Notes: generated by a model not told the origin, from the letters alone. A DNA stretch of 64,000 nucleotides from Akkermansiaceae bacterium (GCA_905181965.1 CAJIZY010000004.1:62001-126000); one strand, 5' to 3'. Shown: positions 8,818 through 19,646, numbered from the stretch's first letter. Made by a program: numbers and translations.

Positions 8818-9933
8818 ATGCTCAAAGCCGGAATTGTCGGAATGCCCAATGTTGGTAAATCCACCCTCTTTAATGCCCTTACTCGGACCCGCAACGCCGA
8901 GGCTGCAAATTACCCTTTCTGCACCATCGACCCAAACGTAGGCATGGTTACTGTCCCTGACTCACGTCTCGACACGCTGTCAGAAATGTCAAAATCGACC
9001 AAAGTTATCCCCACCGCTATCGAGTTCGTCGATATCGCCGGACTCGTCGAAGGAGCCTCGGAGGGAGCCGGTCTCGGAAACAAATTCCTCGCTAACATCC
9101 GAGAAGTCGATGCCATTGTTCAAGTCGTCAGATGCTTCGAGAATGATGACATTATTCACGAACTCGGCACTGTAGACCCCACCCGCGACATCGAAATTAT
9201 CAACGCCGAACTTATCCTAGCCGATATCGCTGCACTCGAGAAACGGAAACAGTCACGCGAAAAGAAAGCCAAATCAGGTGACAAAGAATCCAAGGCTGAG
9301 GTCGAGCTCATTTCCAAGCTCCTCCCCCACCTTGATGCCGGTAAACCTTCGCTCACTGCTGAGCTCAATAAGGATGAGAAAAAACTTATGACAGAGTTTT
9401 TTCTCCTCTCATCCAAACCGACTATTTTCGCCTGCAATGTGAACGAAGATGAACTTTCTGGCGCGATCGCCGATCCCGATTCACACCCCCTCGTCTCAAA
9501 GGTAAAAGCTTATGCTGCCGAATCCCACGGCGCAGAGATCATTGTCATCTCCGCTCGTATCGAAGAAGAATTGGTAGAACTCAGTCCAGAAGAGGCTACA
9601 GAATTTCTCGGTGATATGGGAGTGAGTGACTCAGGGGTATCCGACCTCATCCGAGCAGTTTACCAACTCCTCGGTCTTCGAACTTACATTACGACCGGGG
9701 TTCAGGAGACGCGGGCATGGACCATAACTTCAGGAGACAAGGCTCCAGCCGCTGCTGGAGTCATCCACGGAGATTTTGAGCGCGGATTTATCGCGGCCGA
9801 GGTCGTTCATTATGATGACTTTGTCGCACTCGGTGGCAAGGCCGCCGCACGCGATGCCGGAAAGCTGCGCATCGAAGGAAAGGAGTATGTCGTTGCTGAC
9901 GGTGACGTCATTGAATTCCGCTTTAATGTTTAA
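8818..9933 (+). CDS. ychF: Redox-regulated ATPase / Obg-family P-loop protein YchF
   Basis: 371 residues, near the usual 363 of YchF. The N-terminus [22 protein letters not shown] carries the P-loop GMPNVGKS, followed by [12 protein letters not shown] and the switch-like [27 protein letters not shown]. An internal coiled-coil arm (about 130-200) and the C-terminal TGS domain (about 285-371, ending [16 protein letters not shown]) complete the family layout. YchF binds ATP rather than GTP in studied members and is linked to ribosomes and oxidative stress responses. It stands alone on this strand and a hairpin with a T-run follows its stop. Confidence 0.97.
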   Translation: MLKAGIVGMPNVGKSTLFNALTRTRNAEAANYPFCTIDPNVGMVTVPDSRLDTLSEMSKSTKVIPTAIEFVDIAGLVEGASEGAGLGNKFLANIREVDAIVQVVRCFENDDIIHELGTVDPTRDIEIINAELILADIAALEKRKQSREKKAKSGDKESKAEVELISKLLPHLDAGKPSLTAELNKDEKKLMTEFFLLSSKPTIFACNVNEDELSGAIADPDSHPLVSKVKAYAAESHGAEIIVISARIEEELVELSPEEATEFLGDMGVSDSGVSDLIRAVYQLLGLRTYITTGVQETRAWTITSGDKAPAAAGVIHGDFERGFIAAEVVHYDDFVALGGKAAARDAGKLRIEGKEYVVADGDVIEFRFNV

Positions 9934-9937
9934 GGCA

Positions 9938-9970
9938 AAGACCTCACTCGGATATCAAGGTCTTATTTTT
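9938..9970. terminator. Probable Rho-independent terminator after ychF
   Basis: AAGACCT (9938-9944) and AGGTCTT (9958-9964) form a 7-bp stem with a 13-base loop, followed by ATTTTT. It lies between convergent genes and overlaps the stop of the opposite lipoprotein gene. The stem is short, so confidence is moderate. Confidence 0.5.
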
Positions 9971-10507
9971 CCTGAGGTGATCACCAACAAGGAGCCGCCA
10001 GTCCCTCACAATTTGATCCGGGGGTATCCCGATGTCTTGGCGTAGCTGCTGTTCCATCGCAGTCCGTTGTAAGGGCAATAACTTCGGCTCTTCCAAAAGC
10101 CGAACGATTCCCGGTAACTGGAGGGCAGGTGACATCAGGCTACTTATCTCAAGATACTCCAAGACAAAATTTGCAGAGTCCTCTGAATTGAGATCATCGA
10201 TCACCACTTCGACGGCGATATCATGCTCATCGTTAGGAAGATCTAACAAGATCTTAGCAAAAGAGTCCCTCCTCTCTCGATAATTGGGGATGTTCTTCAA
10301 GGTCGAAACAAAACTAGCAATCCTCGCCTGTCCTTTTTGATTACGCCCGCTGCTCCCCGACGGCGCCTGATTCCTGGTGGAAGCTTCGATTTGTCCCGAC
10401 CTATTTGAATCCCTTCCCTCATCACTCTCTGACACCTCGGCATTCCGGCAAGAGACCACAACAAAGAGCCCTACGATGACATGGCCTAATCTTTTAAAGG
10501 TTTTCAT
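9944..10507 (-). CDS. Hypothetical lipoprotein
   Basis: 187 residues of no family I recognise. The N-terminus MKTFKRLGHVIVGLFVVVSCRN has a basic start, hydrophobic core and lipobox-like VVSC, so it is probably a lipid-anchored envelope protein. Residues about 25-65 are polar, low in complexity and probably disordered. From about 70 onward the sequence is helical, with SFAKILLDLPNDEHDIAVEVVIDDL and LQRTAMEQQLRQDIGIPPDQIVRDW, and may hold helical-repeat structure. It lies downstream of the fasciclin gene on the same strand, but a strong terminator separates them only nine bases before this ATG. Its transcription is therefore either independent or dependent on read-through. Its stop lies against the end of ychF. 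Confidence 0.6.
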   Translation of the reverse strand: MKTFKRLGHVIVGLFVVVSCRNAEVSESDEGRDSNRSGQIEASTRNQAPSGSSGRNQKGQARIASFVSTLKNIPNYRERRDSFAKILLDLPNDEHDIAVEVVIDDLNSEDSANFVLEYLEISSLMSPALQLPGIVRLLEEPKLLPLQRTAMEQQLRQDIGIPPDQIVRDWRLLVGDHLRKNKTLISE

Positions 10508-10510
10508 TTT

Positions 10511-10542
10511 AAAAAAGAAGACTCTGCCTTTGCAGAGTCTTC
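10511..10542 (-). terminator. Rho-independent terminator after the fasciclin gene
   Basis: A perfect 11-bp stem (GAAGACTCTGC 10517-10527 with GCAGAGTCTTC 10532-10542, loop of four) is followed on the minus strand by TTTTTT. It ends the fasciclin-protein transcript and sits directly in front of the lipoprotein ATG. Confidence 0.85.
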
Positions 10543-10546
10543 ATGA

Positions 10547-12120
<1,574 letters not shown>

Positions 12121-12350
12121 AATTTTTAACTTTTTCACCCCTAAAATTAAGGCTGCTTATTAAGATGCATCACTTCCCAAGGGGTGCAAACTGTTTTTGA
12201 CAAATGCATTACCTCCTTGGAGTTGGTCAAAAAAAATCGAATCTTCAGACCCCGAAGCCCAAACCCGAAAGCCCGTCAGAATGCATTCTCCGGTTTACCT
12301 AATAAAATTTCCTCCTTTAAAATCCAAAGAGCACCCGTAGCGTCTCCCGA

Positions 12351-13841
12351 ATGACGAAAGCAATCACACGAATGTTTCTGCCTATAGTTCTCTGCAGCAC
12401 TCTCCTCGCGCAACTTACAGACCCGCCAGTTCCGCCAAATTCTCCAATAATACCACCACCAACAACTTACGACTCAGTGGTCAAAATCGAGGTCGCCACC
12501 CAGGTTCCTGATTACCGGACCCCTTGGAATAGCGGGCGCTTCAGTGGAGGGACCGGCACTGGATTCATCATCGGGCCTAATCAAATTCTAACTAATGCCC
12601 ACGTCGTTTCCGATAACCGACGTCTTCTTGTGACACGACGAGGCTCCTCGCGCAAACACGTCGCACGGGTGCGCCACATAGCGCATGATTGCGATCTAGC
12701 CCTTATCGAACTCCAAGATTTTGAACCATTTGAAAGACTTCCGTATCTAGATATCGGGGGAATGCCCACGCTAGAAAGCCGCGTCAGTGCTATCGGCTAC
12801 CCGGTTGGCGGCGAACGGCTCTCAGTCACCCAAGGGGTGGTCTCACGGATCGACTTTAGCAACTACAGTCACTCGCGTGCGGACTCCCATCTCGTCATCC
12901 AAATCGATGCTGCGATCAATCCAGGAAACTCGGGCGGCCCTGTTGTTCAGGACGGTAAGGTTGTCGGAGTCGCTTTTCAGGGAAATACCCAAGCTGACAA
13001 TGTGGGGTATATCATTCCTACCCCAGTCGTGAAGAGATTCCTCAGGGACATTTCGGACGGTAGCTACGATCACTACATGGACCTTGGGATCTCACCATTC
13101 CCTTTGTTCAATCCTGCAATGCGCCAAGCCTATCAACTTCCCGCTGACGGCAGAGGTGTCCTCGTTGCAAATGTTGTCCCGGGTGGACCGGCCGACGGCG
13201 TCCTTGAGCGCGGCGATGTTCTGCTTAGTATTGACAATAATCCTATCGACAGTGCCGGTAATATCCGCATCGCTGGGGAATTCGTAGATATGAACGAAAT
13301 CGTGGAACGAAAATTTGCGGGTGACAAGGTCACACTTGCCTTAATCCGAAAGGGCGAAAATTTCACTAAAGAACTTACTCTTAAAGCATTTCCCTATTCG
13401 CGTATCTACTCGATCCAATACGAAGAAATCCCCCGCTATTCCTTTTTTGCAGGTCTAGTTTTCCAGCCCCTAGATCTTAACCTCTTTGCCTCCTTTAAGT
13501 TTAATGATCGCCGCCTCCGCCAGATCTTCGCTGACTATGTCTCGCGCGGACTCTTTAAGAAAATGGAAGACGTTGTTGTCCTGACTCGAGTTGAAAACGA
13601 TCGTCTCACCACAAGAATGGCCGGCTTCACTGGGATGGTCGTGTCCAAAGTAAACGGAAAGGAAATCAAGACCTTGCGGCAGTTGCATGAAATTCTGAAT
13701 GCCCCAAAGCCACCAGAATACCACACCATTGAATTCAACGGCGGCAATCGACCTCTGGTCGTGCCAAGCTCAGAGGTGCTCGCTGCCCAAAAGCGGATCA
13801 TGGCTCAAGTCGGTATCACCAAAGCCTCCCAACTAGATTAA
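12351..13841 (+). CDS. HtrA/DegP-like serine endoprotease with PDZ domain
   Basis: 496 residues. A signal peptide (to about residue 21) and a proline-rich linker lead to a trypsin-like domain with an intact triad: His84 in ILTNAHVVSD, Asp115 in HDCDLALIEL and Ser194 in NPGNSGGPVV. A PDZ domain follows (about 240-345, GVLVANVVPGGPADGVLERGDVLLSI), and a second, weaker PDZ-like segment lies at about 425-470. It should work in the periplasm or envelope as a quality-control protease. The next gene, 23 bp downstream, has the same architecture but a dead active site, so the two are probably one operon. The C-terminal half, with FFAGLVFQPL, is shared with that paralogue. I give no deg gene symbol because orthology is not settled. 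Confidence 0.93.
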   Translation: MTKAITRMFLPIVLCSTLLAQLTDPPVPPNSPIIPPPTTYDSVVKIEVATQVPDYRTPWNSGRFSGGTGTGFIIGPNQILTNAHVVSDNRRLLVTRRGSSRKHVARVRHIAHDCDLALIELQDFEPFERLPYLDIGGMPTLESRVSAIGYPVGGERLSVTQGVVSRIDFSNYSHSRADSHLVIQIDAAINPGNSGGPVVQDGKVVGVAFQGNTQADNVGYIIPTPVVKRFLRDISDGSYDHYMDLGISPFPLFNPAMRQAYQLPADGRGVLVANVVPGGPADGVLERGDVLLSIDNNPIDSAGNIRIAGEFVDMNEIVERKFAGDKVTLALIRKGENFTKELTLKAFPYSRIYSIQYEEIPRYSFFAGLVFQPLDLNLFASFKFNDRRLRQIFADYVSRGLFKKMEDVVVLTRVENDRLTTRMAGFTGMVVSKVNGKEIKTLRQLHEILNAPKPPEYHTIEFNGGNRPLVVPSSEVLAAQKRIMAQVGITKASQLD

Positions 13842-13864
13842 ACGATCTAACCAAGCTCCAACGA

Positions 13865-15325
13865 ATGCAATCCATGAAAAAACTTCTCTTCATTCTTCTT
13901 TTTCTCAAGCCACTTCAGGCAGCTCCGGAAGATTCGCTTGTCCGGATCAATTCGACCATCCAGACATACAGCGCTTCTCAGCCTTGGGAGAAGACCCCAC
14001 CACGTTCACGCCGCGGGCTCGGAGTCCTTCTTCCCGGTAATCGTATCCTCACCACCGCAGCAATGGCGGCAGACTCGATTTATATCGAGCTTCAATCAGC
14101 GGATAGCACCAAGACCGTCCCCGCCAGGGTTACAGCTATTGATTATGAGGTGAATCTAGCCCTTCTTAGCCCCGACTCAGAGCTCGGTTTTCTTGCTGAG
14201 CTTAAGCCCACCACGATCGCACCACCCGCAAAACCAGATGACGAGGTCGAACTCCTCCAACTCGAAACAAATGGCGAACCACTTTCTACAATCGGAAAAA
14301 TTCGTTCAATGGAATTACTCAGCACCTTTGTAAGCGGGCGCTACTTTCTTGGCTACGTCGTGAAAGCATCGATGCAGACTTCTGGTAATTCGTTCACCCT
14401 GCCCGCCTTCCAAAGTCAAAAGCTCATCGGGATCCTCACGAGCTACGATTCGAAGGACCAGATCTGTGACGTTATCTCCGTCGATATTATCTCAGCATTT
14501 CTCAAAGATGCCGAGAACGGTAGTTACAAAGGCTTCCCAAGTCTCGGGATCGCCACCACGACCACGGAGGACCCACACTTTCGCGGATGGCTAAAGCTGC
14601 CAGAGAACAAGGGTGGACTGTATGTCACCCGAGTTTTACCAAAAGGATCTGCCGCCAAGGCCGGCATGAAAAAAGGAGACGTGATCCTCAATGTAAGCGG
14701 CTTTGCCATAGATCGCAGGGGATACTTTGAGCATCCAGATTACGGGAAACTCTTCTGGCCGCACCTCGTGCGTGGAGGCCCGGTCATGGGTTCCAAAATA
14801 TCAATCGAAGTTCTGCGGAACGGTAAAGAGGAGACTATCGAAGCAATTCTCAAAAAGCCGCCGCCACCTTTGGTCCCGGGGTATCTTTACGATGAAGCCC
14901 CCCCTTTTCTAATTAAAGGAGGACTGGTATTTCAAGAACTGTCGAGACCCTACCTTGAGGCCTTTGGTAAAGATTGGGCGACTCGCGCTCCTCTCAACCT
15001 GCTAGACGTATTAAGTAGCCCCGAAGACTACGAACAGGACCGGCGGCGCGTTGTTGTCCTCACCCGCGTTGTCGCAACGGAAGCCACCATCGGTTATGAC
15101 CGCCTCGCCAGCCAGATTATCAAATCAGTAAATGGAAAGACTATAAAAGGACTTCCAGAGCTAGCGAAGACCCTTGCAGAAACTCCAGAAAACGGGATTC
15201 ACACAATCGAGACAGACAAGGAACCCTACCAAATCTTTCTTGATCAATCCCTCTCAGACCGCGTCGATCAAGATTTTATCACACGAGGCCTACCGACTCT
15301 TAAAAGACTCTATAAGACAGAGTGA
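13865..15325 (+). CDS. HtrA-like pseudoprotease with PDZ domain
   Basis: 486 residues, co-linear with the HtrA protease just upstream: signal peptide (MKKLLFILLFLKPLQAA), protease-like domain, PDZ (GLYVTRVLPKGSAAKAGMKKGDVILNV, about 258-345) and the same C-terminal region (FLIKGGLVFQELSRPYL). The catalytic His is Ala66 (ILTTAAMAAD in place of ILTNAHVVSD) and the Asp is Asn97 (VNLALL in place of CDLALI). The Ser region keeps Ser176 in QTSGNSF but has lost the GGP oxyanion loop. It cannot be a working serine protease. A regulatory, chaperone or substrate-binding role alongside its active neighbour is a reasonable inference. The reading frame is intact and full length, so it is under selection rather than decaying. 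Confidence 0.88.
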   Translation: MQSMKKLLFILLFLKPLQAAPEDSLVRINSTIQTYSASQPWEKTPPRSRRGLGVLLPGNRILTTAAMAADSIYIELQSADSTKTVPARVTAIDYEVNLALLSPDSELGFLAELKPTTIAPPAKPDDEVELLQLETNGEPLSTIGKIRSMELLSTFVSGRYFLGYVVKASMQTSGNSFTLPAFQSQKLIGILTSYDSKDQICDVISVDIISAFLKDAENGSYKGFPSLGIATTTTEDPHFRGWLKLPENKGGLYVTRVLPKGSAAKAGMKKGDVILNVSGFAIDRRGYFEHPDYGKLFWPHLVRGGPVMGSKISIEVLRNGKEETIEAILKKPPPPLVPGYLYDEAPPFLIKGGLVFQELSRPYLEAFGKDWATRAPLNLLDVLSSPEDYEQDRRRVVVLTRVVATEATIGYDRLASQIIKSVNGKTIKGLPELAKTLAETPENGIHTIETDKEPYQIFLDQSLSDRVDQDFITRGLPTLKRLYKTE

Positions 15326-15342
15326 ATCTATCCCTACCTTTT

Positions 15343-16467
15343 TTACTGGGTTGGAATCTTGAGAATCTGATTGATCCGTAAATCGTCAGATTCAGACCCA
15401 CTAGCTTCTTTGATGGCGGCTATTGATACTTTGTAACGGCGAGAGATGCCACTGAGCGTATCGCCGCGAACAACTTTATAAGTAACAAATTTAGCAGGAG
15501 CTGCTGGCTCTATTTCATCGGGCGTTGATTCGGGATTGGCCACTGGATCACCAGTCGCCTCTTCTGTCTCCAGTATGGTTTCATCGTCGACAACAATCAC
15601 TGCGCGAGGTGGGGCCACAATTTCGGACTTTTGATTGTCAGGTTCAACGACGGGCTCGGGTGTTTCAAGTTCCCCGATTGCTGCACCCACCTCTGCCGAG
15701 GCTTCCTCGACAGGGGCCGGTGCTGGGTTGTCCAGAGAATCCACAAGGGCAGGCTCAGGATTAGATTGCGACGTAGCTACAGGTCGTGGTTCCAGTTCTC
15801 CCGAAGAGACTTCCCCCGGGGAGACATCAACATCAACATCAACATCACTGAAAGAATCGGCTGGATCCGGCTCGGAAATCGCTTCGACCGGCTGGATTAG
15901 GGGGGTCGGCAATCGCGATGGTGGAGTTCGAGGTGTCCCACTCTCTAGAATTGGCTCAGAGATTGTTGAGCCAACCGCATCTCCGCCCGACGCCACATTC
16001 GGGCTAACGGGCTCTTCGGTTCTTGCTCCAGCCGGCAGGACCATAATGAGCTGATGAATCGCTTTACCGGTGGTATCAGTGAAGACTTGGCTTTTACTTC
16101 TCTCCATCCCTTTACGCAAGCGGTCGATCTCGTGTTGACAGAGAGGCCCAGCCTCCATTCCCCAAATCGCCTCCGCTCTCAAATATTTATCCGTGTTAAG
16201 TGTCTTCGTTATCGCGCGGTATTGATTTTCCCCTTTGCTAACCCTCCCCTCAATCTCCACAAAATAATCCCCAGAGGGAAGTTGCTCCTGAACGAACATC
16301 AGCCCAGCCTTGCTCATCCAAGGGCCAAACTCAATATCACGCGCCAACTCCTCGGTGGTAAGCTTTTCCTGATTTTTGCCTTGCGGTGCTTTTGAGTCCT
16401 CGCAAGAGGTCAGGTGTGCCATGAGAGCAATGACAATGGAATATTTGGCAGCAGAGGGAATTTTCAT
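15343..16467 (-). CDS. LysM-domain lipoprotein
   Basis: 374 residues from ATG 16467 (the frame is open further upstream, but this Met starts the lipoprotein signal MKIPSAAKYSIVIALMAHLTSC with lipobox LTSC). The first 150 residues are globular (EFGPWMSKAGLMFVQEQLPSGDYFVEIEGRV). A long Pro/Glu/Ser-rich linker follows, including a DVDVDVDV run from a 6-bp repeat near 15823-15849. A C-terminal LysM domain (YKVVRGDTLSGISRRYKVSIAAIKEASG…LRINQILKIPTQ) would bind peptidoglycan. The picture is of an envelope protein anchored by lipid at one end and gripping murein at the other. It converges on the HtrA pair. The N-terminal domain is not recognised. Confidence 0.85.
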   Translation of the reverse strand: MKIPSAAKYSIVIALMAHLTSCEDSKAPQGKNQEKLTTEELARDIEFGPWMSKAGLMFVQEQLPSGDYFVEIEGRVSKGENQYRAITKTLNTDKYLRAEAIWGMEAGPLCQHEIDRLRKGMERSKSQVFTDTTGKAIHQLIMVLPAGARTEEPVSPNVASGGDAVGSTISEPILESGTPRTPPSRLPTPLIQPVEAISEPDPADSFSDVDVDVDVSPGEVSSGELEPRPVATSQSNPEPALVDSLDNPAPAPVEEASAEVGAAIGELETPEPVVEPDNQKSEIVAPPRAVIVVDDETILETEEATGDPVANPESTPDEIEPAAPAKFVTYKVVRGDTLSGISRRYKVSIAAIKEASGSESDDLRINQILKIPTQ

Positions 16468-16614
16468 GGAGACAAGATTAGGAATTAAGATCAACCAAGA
16501 ACGGTCTTTTTCTAAGTGTCGGGATATCATCGATCAGAGCAATTGAGAAGCATCGATTCCTTTTAACATAAAAAGGCCCGCCAAATTTAGAGAAACAGGT
16601 CGAAAACAAAAGTT

Positions 16615-16986
16615 CTACGATTCGATTCCAAGCTCTTCCTTGAAATCACGGCGTAACTTGCGCTCTCCAATACTCAGCAGCATTCGTGCGTTAATATCGG
16701 GCACGTCCTTCTCAAAACCCTTGGAGTAATTGAATAAGTGCCTCGGAAAGTATTCTAAAAATCCTTCGCGCTCATCATTGGCAAGCCTTCCCCAAATCGC
16801 AAAATTTAGCGTCCGCGCAAGTTTTTGCTTCATTTTGAGAGTCAACTTCCTGCCATGACAGGCCCGCTGCACTTGTTTATGAGTCAATTGTTCGGGTGAG
16901 GCTACGACGAGATCATGATTTGAGAGCCCCCAGCTCTCAAGAAGCAACAACAATGGCTGAGGCCCTAAATCCCGTTCTTCAGTCAT
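16615..16986 (-). CDS. Small HTH-like protein, function unknown
   Basis: 123 residues from ATG 16986, eight bases after the desaturase stop; the upstream extension to 17058 would overlap the desaturase and is not favoured. The segment ESWGLSNHDLVVAS, then QLTHKQVQRACHGRKLTLKMKQKLARTLN looks like a Cro/XRE-type helix-turn-helix. The C-terminal part (GFLEYFPRHLFNYSKGFEKD) has no match I recall. The tight spacing implies co-transcription with the desaturase, and a regulatory role in lipid desaturation is possible but only inferred. Confidence 0.7.
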   Translation of the reverse strand: MTEERDLGPQPLLLLLESWGLSNHDLVVASPEQLTHKQVQRACHGRKLTLKMKQKLARTLNFAIWGRLANDEREGFLEYFPRHLFNYSKGFEKDVPDINARMLLSIGERKLRRDFKEELGIES

Positions 16987-16994
16987 TTCGAAAT

Positions 16995-18104
16995 TTAAGC
17001 ATTCACGAGACGAAGGTCGCCGAGGCGGCGAACCAGTTCGCGGGTTTCGCGTTGCCACTGCCGAATAGTGGAACGGGAGGCTTCGAGTGATTCAGAAACC
17101 GAGGATTCCAACTCATTCAAGTTTTTCTTGAGTTTAGTCAAAAGCTCATCGACTCGGGCCATGGCATGTTCACAGATCGTCCCATCTTTTGCATGAAGCT
17201 CGGCGAGCTTTGCCTCAACCTTCCGTTGAGCCTCCCTCATTTCGGCACCGATAATTTTACTTTCGGGGACGCGACGAAGGTTGCTCACGAGACCCAATCT
17301 ATGGAGAAGCATAATGGACCATTTTGTGGGGTCAAAGTTCCATGCCTTCACGCCATTACGGAAGTCGTGCTGGAATTCGTGGTGGTAGTTATGATACCCC
17401 TCACCATAGGTAACGAGAGCCATAATCCAGCTATCACGCGCACTACAGCGAACTGAATAGGGCTGGTTCCCGATGGTATGACAGAGCGAGTTGATGAAGA
17501 AAGTCGATTGCTGAACCAAAACAACGCGGAGTGCGCCTACGACAAGAAAGCCACCAAGAGCACCAACCATTCCGCCCATGACGAAATAACCCGCGACTGC
17601 CGGTAAAATTAATCCAGCAGTAAAAGCAATAGCGACGTAGTGACGATCTTGGAAGCGAACCAAGGAATCCTTTTGGAGGTCTTTTACATTGTCGATTGGT
17701 TGGGGCGCGTTGAGCTTGAAAAGGATCCATCCGATGTGAGCCCAGAAAAATCCCTTGGAGATATCGTAAGGGTCCTCTTCATGGTCTGTATGCTTATGGT
17801 GGCGCCGATGGTCCGAAGCCCAGTGCACTACGGAGTTCTCGAAAGCGCAGGCGCCGAATACTAAAGTAAAAAGACGCACCGGCCAAGTCGCCTTGAAAGA
17901 TAAGTGTGAAAAAAGACGATGATAGCCCAAGGTGATACTTAGACCGGTGGCAATCATGTAAAAGCCGAACATGCTCCACATGATCCAGTTCAAATCATGC
18001 TTAATTAGGAAAATAGGGGCAGCGATGACCCCTAAGGCAGTAATAATGAAAAGAAATGAGGAATTTACCCAGTTGACTCGATAAAAAGGAAATCGATGAT
18101 TCAT
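16995..18104 (-). CDS. Membrane fatty-acid (acyl-CoA delta-9-type) desaturase with coiled-coil tail
   Basis: 369 residues from ATG 18104 (a GTG at 18155 would add 17). The three histidine boxes of the di-iron desaturase family are present: HRLFSH, HRRHHKH and HNYHHEF, set between hydrophobic segments (FLFIITALGVIAAPIF, WIMWSMFGFYMIATGLSITLGY, and a later pair). The layout is that of acyl-CoA or acyl-lipid delta-9 desaturases acting at the inner membrane to keep lipids fluid. Beyond the usual end, about 100 extra residues form a charged helical tail (KVEAKLAELHAKDG, DELLTKLKKNLNELESSVSESLEASRS). This is probably a coiled coil, which is unusual for the family. A 10-bp inverted repeat lies upstream and may be an operator. 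Confidence 0.92.
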   Translation of the reverse strand: MNHRFPFYRVNWVNSSFLFIITALGVIAAPIFLIKHDLNWIMWSMFGFYMIATGLSITLGYHRLFSHLSFKATWPVRLFTLVFGACAFENSVVHWASDHRRHHKHTDHEEDPYDISKGFFWAHIGWILFKLNAPQPIDNVKDLQKDSLVRFQDRHYVAIAFTAGLILPAVAGYFVMGGMVGALGGFLVVGALRVVLVQQSTFFINSLCHTIGNQPYSVRCSARDSWIMALVTYGEGYHNYHHEFQHDFRNGVKAWNFDPTKWSIMLLHRLGLVSNLRRVPESKIIGAEMREAQRKVEAKLAELHAKDGTICEHAMARVDELLTKLKKNLNELESSVSESLEASRSTIRQWQRETRELVRRLGDLRLVNA

Positions 18105-18129
18105 AGCTAATGTGTGTTTTTGAAGCTTA

Positions 18130-18201
18130 CCTATCGGTTTGTGAGGACTTTTCACTACATCCCCACAACAGTGGAACGTTATCAGTTAAATAACCGATAG
18201 G
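18130..18201. repeat. Inverted repeat CCTATCGGTT / AACCGATAGG in the desaturase upstream region
   Basis: CCTATCGGTT (18130-18139) and AACCGATAGG (18192-18201) are perfect 10-bp inverted copies separated by 52 bases, in the 242-bp region between the divergent desaturase and cupredoxin genes. They may be paired regulator sites or a long-loop hairpin. Nothing else recognisable lies in this intergenic stretch. Confidence 0.5.
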
Positions 18202-18346
18202 CGAGAGCCAATTCTAGATCGGCCGGAAAACTGATTTTGCTAGTCAAATCTTTCAATGATTTAAATTGTCTCAAAAACTTCCAATGCTGTTCTCGACTTA
18301 TTTTTGTCAGATCTTGAAAGAACTTCCGTATTAGTAGCCCTAGACA

Positions 18347-19495
18347 ATGCCTATGAAAGAAGATCGTAACCACCTCACCGCTCCTCGCGTTTTAACTTTC
18401 CTAACGTTTGTGTTCTCCGCGGTTCAAGCTAACGCCGCTAAGCCCCCAGAGGGTTTTGAAAAAATCGATCAAGAGATCGTAATCACAACCTTGGAGGCTA
18501 AAATGATGTATGACAAACCCAGTTTTAGCGTCAAACCAAACGCAAAAATCAAATTAGTTCTTAAAAATCTCGATAGCCTTCCACACAACCTCATCATTTG
18601 CACACCAGGAAGGAAAAAGGGAGGCGATAAAGGAAAAGAGGTCGTCGATGCCGTCCTGAAATTAGGAGACAAGGGCGTTGAACAAGACTGGGAACCCAAG
18701 GGTCATCCTCGAATTTTAAAAAGTTCTGGAATGGTCCAACCAAAAGAGGCTACTACAATTTTCTTCAAGGCCCCTAGCAAAGAGGGCAACTATCCTTACA
18801 TCTGCACATTCCCAGGGCACTATCAGCTGATGAACGGGATGATGAAAGTCAGTAAACTAAGCGATCCCAGCCGGAAACTGCCTCCAATCCGAGATCTTCT
18901 TTCCTACACGCATCTTGGCAGCTTTAAGACTCTCACCGACCTTCGTAAGACCAAGGCAGTGAATGTAGAGGAAGAGAAGAAGGGGCTCATATCTCTTCAA
19001 CACGCCGCACTCAAAAAAAATAGTCGCGATAACTATGGGATCGTCTGGGAGGGTTGGCTCAACGTTCCGCGCGACGGAAAATACACTTTCACCTACGACA
19101 CCGACGATGGCGGCTCCATAACCATCGGCGGAAAAGAAATTATCACTCGAAACTACGTCGGTCCTGCCGGCAAGCCATCTAAAGGATCGATCAAGCTCAA
19201 AAAGGGGCGTGTTGATATCAAGGTTGAATATTTTGAGCTCTCCGGTGAGGAACATGTTTCTCTCTCTTGGGAGGGGCCTAAAATGAAAAGGCAATACCTT
19301 TCCGATGCCAAGACCAGCGGAGGTGGCAACCGCGGTGGCGGCGGAAATAGCATCCCGATAGTCGCTCCAGCAGGAGAAGCAATTATTTACCGTAACTTCA
19401 TCGCCGGCACCGACCCTCGAGGCATTGGCGCGGGATACTCCGAGGAGGTCAATCTAGCCTTTAGCGCTGATTCTATGAGCCTGGACATGATTTGA
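18347..19495 (+). CDS. Exported cupredoxin-PA14 protein, N-terminal part (frameshifted)
   Basis: 382 residues in this frame. After a signal peptide (to about 31) comes an azurin/auracyanin-like cupredoxin domain. Its type 1 copper ligands can be read as His80 (LPHNLIIC), Cys153, His158 and Met162 in YICTFPGHYQLM, with azurin-like C-x4-H-x3-M spacing. A PA14 domain follows (about 185-315, WEGWLNVPRDGKYTFTYDTDDGGSITIGGK and VEYFELSGEEHVSLSWEG), then a Gly-rich linker. A third region (EAIIYRNFIAGTDPRGIGAGY) runs into a break at about 19495. It continues in another frame to 20009. The protein probably shuttles electrons outside the cytoplasm while binding carbohydrate or another partner through PA14. 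The next gene encodes a beta-propeller of dehydrogenase type, a plausible redox partner. Confidence 0.85.
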   Translation: MPMKEDRNHLTAPRVLTFLTFVFSAVQANAAKPPEGFEKIDQEIVITTLEAKMMYDKPSFSVKPNAKIKLVLKNLDSLPHNLIICTPGRKKGGDKGKEVVDAVLKLGDKGVEQDWEPKGHPRILKSSGMVQPKEATTIFFKAPSKEGNYPYICTFPGHYQLMNGMMKVSKLSDPSRKLPPIRDLLSYTHLGSFKTLTDLRKTKAVNVEEEKKGLISLQHAALKKNSRDNYGIVWEGWLNVPRDGKYTFTYDTDDGGSITIGGKEIITRNYVGPAGKPSKGSIKLKKGRVDIKVEYFELSGEEHVSLSWEGPKMKRQYLSDAKTSGGGNRGGGGNSIPIVAPAGEAIIYRNFIAGTDPRGIGAGYSEEVNLAFSADSMSLDMI

Positions 19496-19646
19496 TTGAG
19501 TTGCTCGACATCGACGCCACTGGATCAACCGTGGCCAAGGCTTTCAACCACCAGCAGGCGACCAGGTAATCACCCTCAATCGCGGTATTCCATTTGCGAT
19601 TCTTGAGAGTCAGACCTCTAAATGGCCAAGCAAGGCTGACGAGAAC

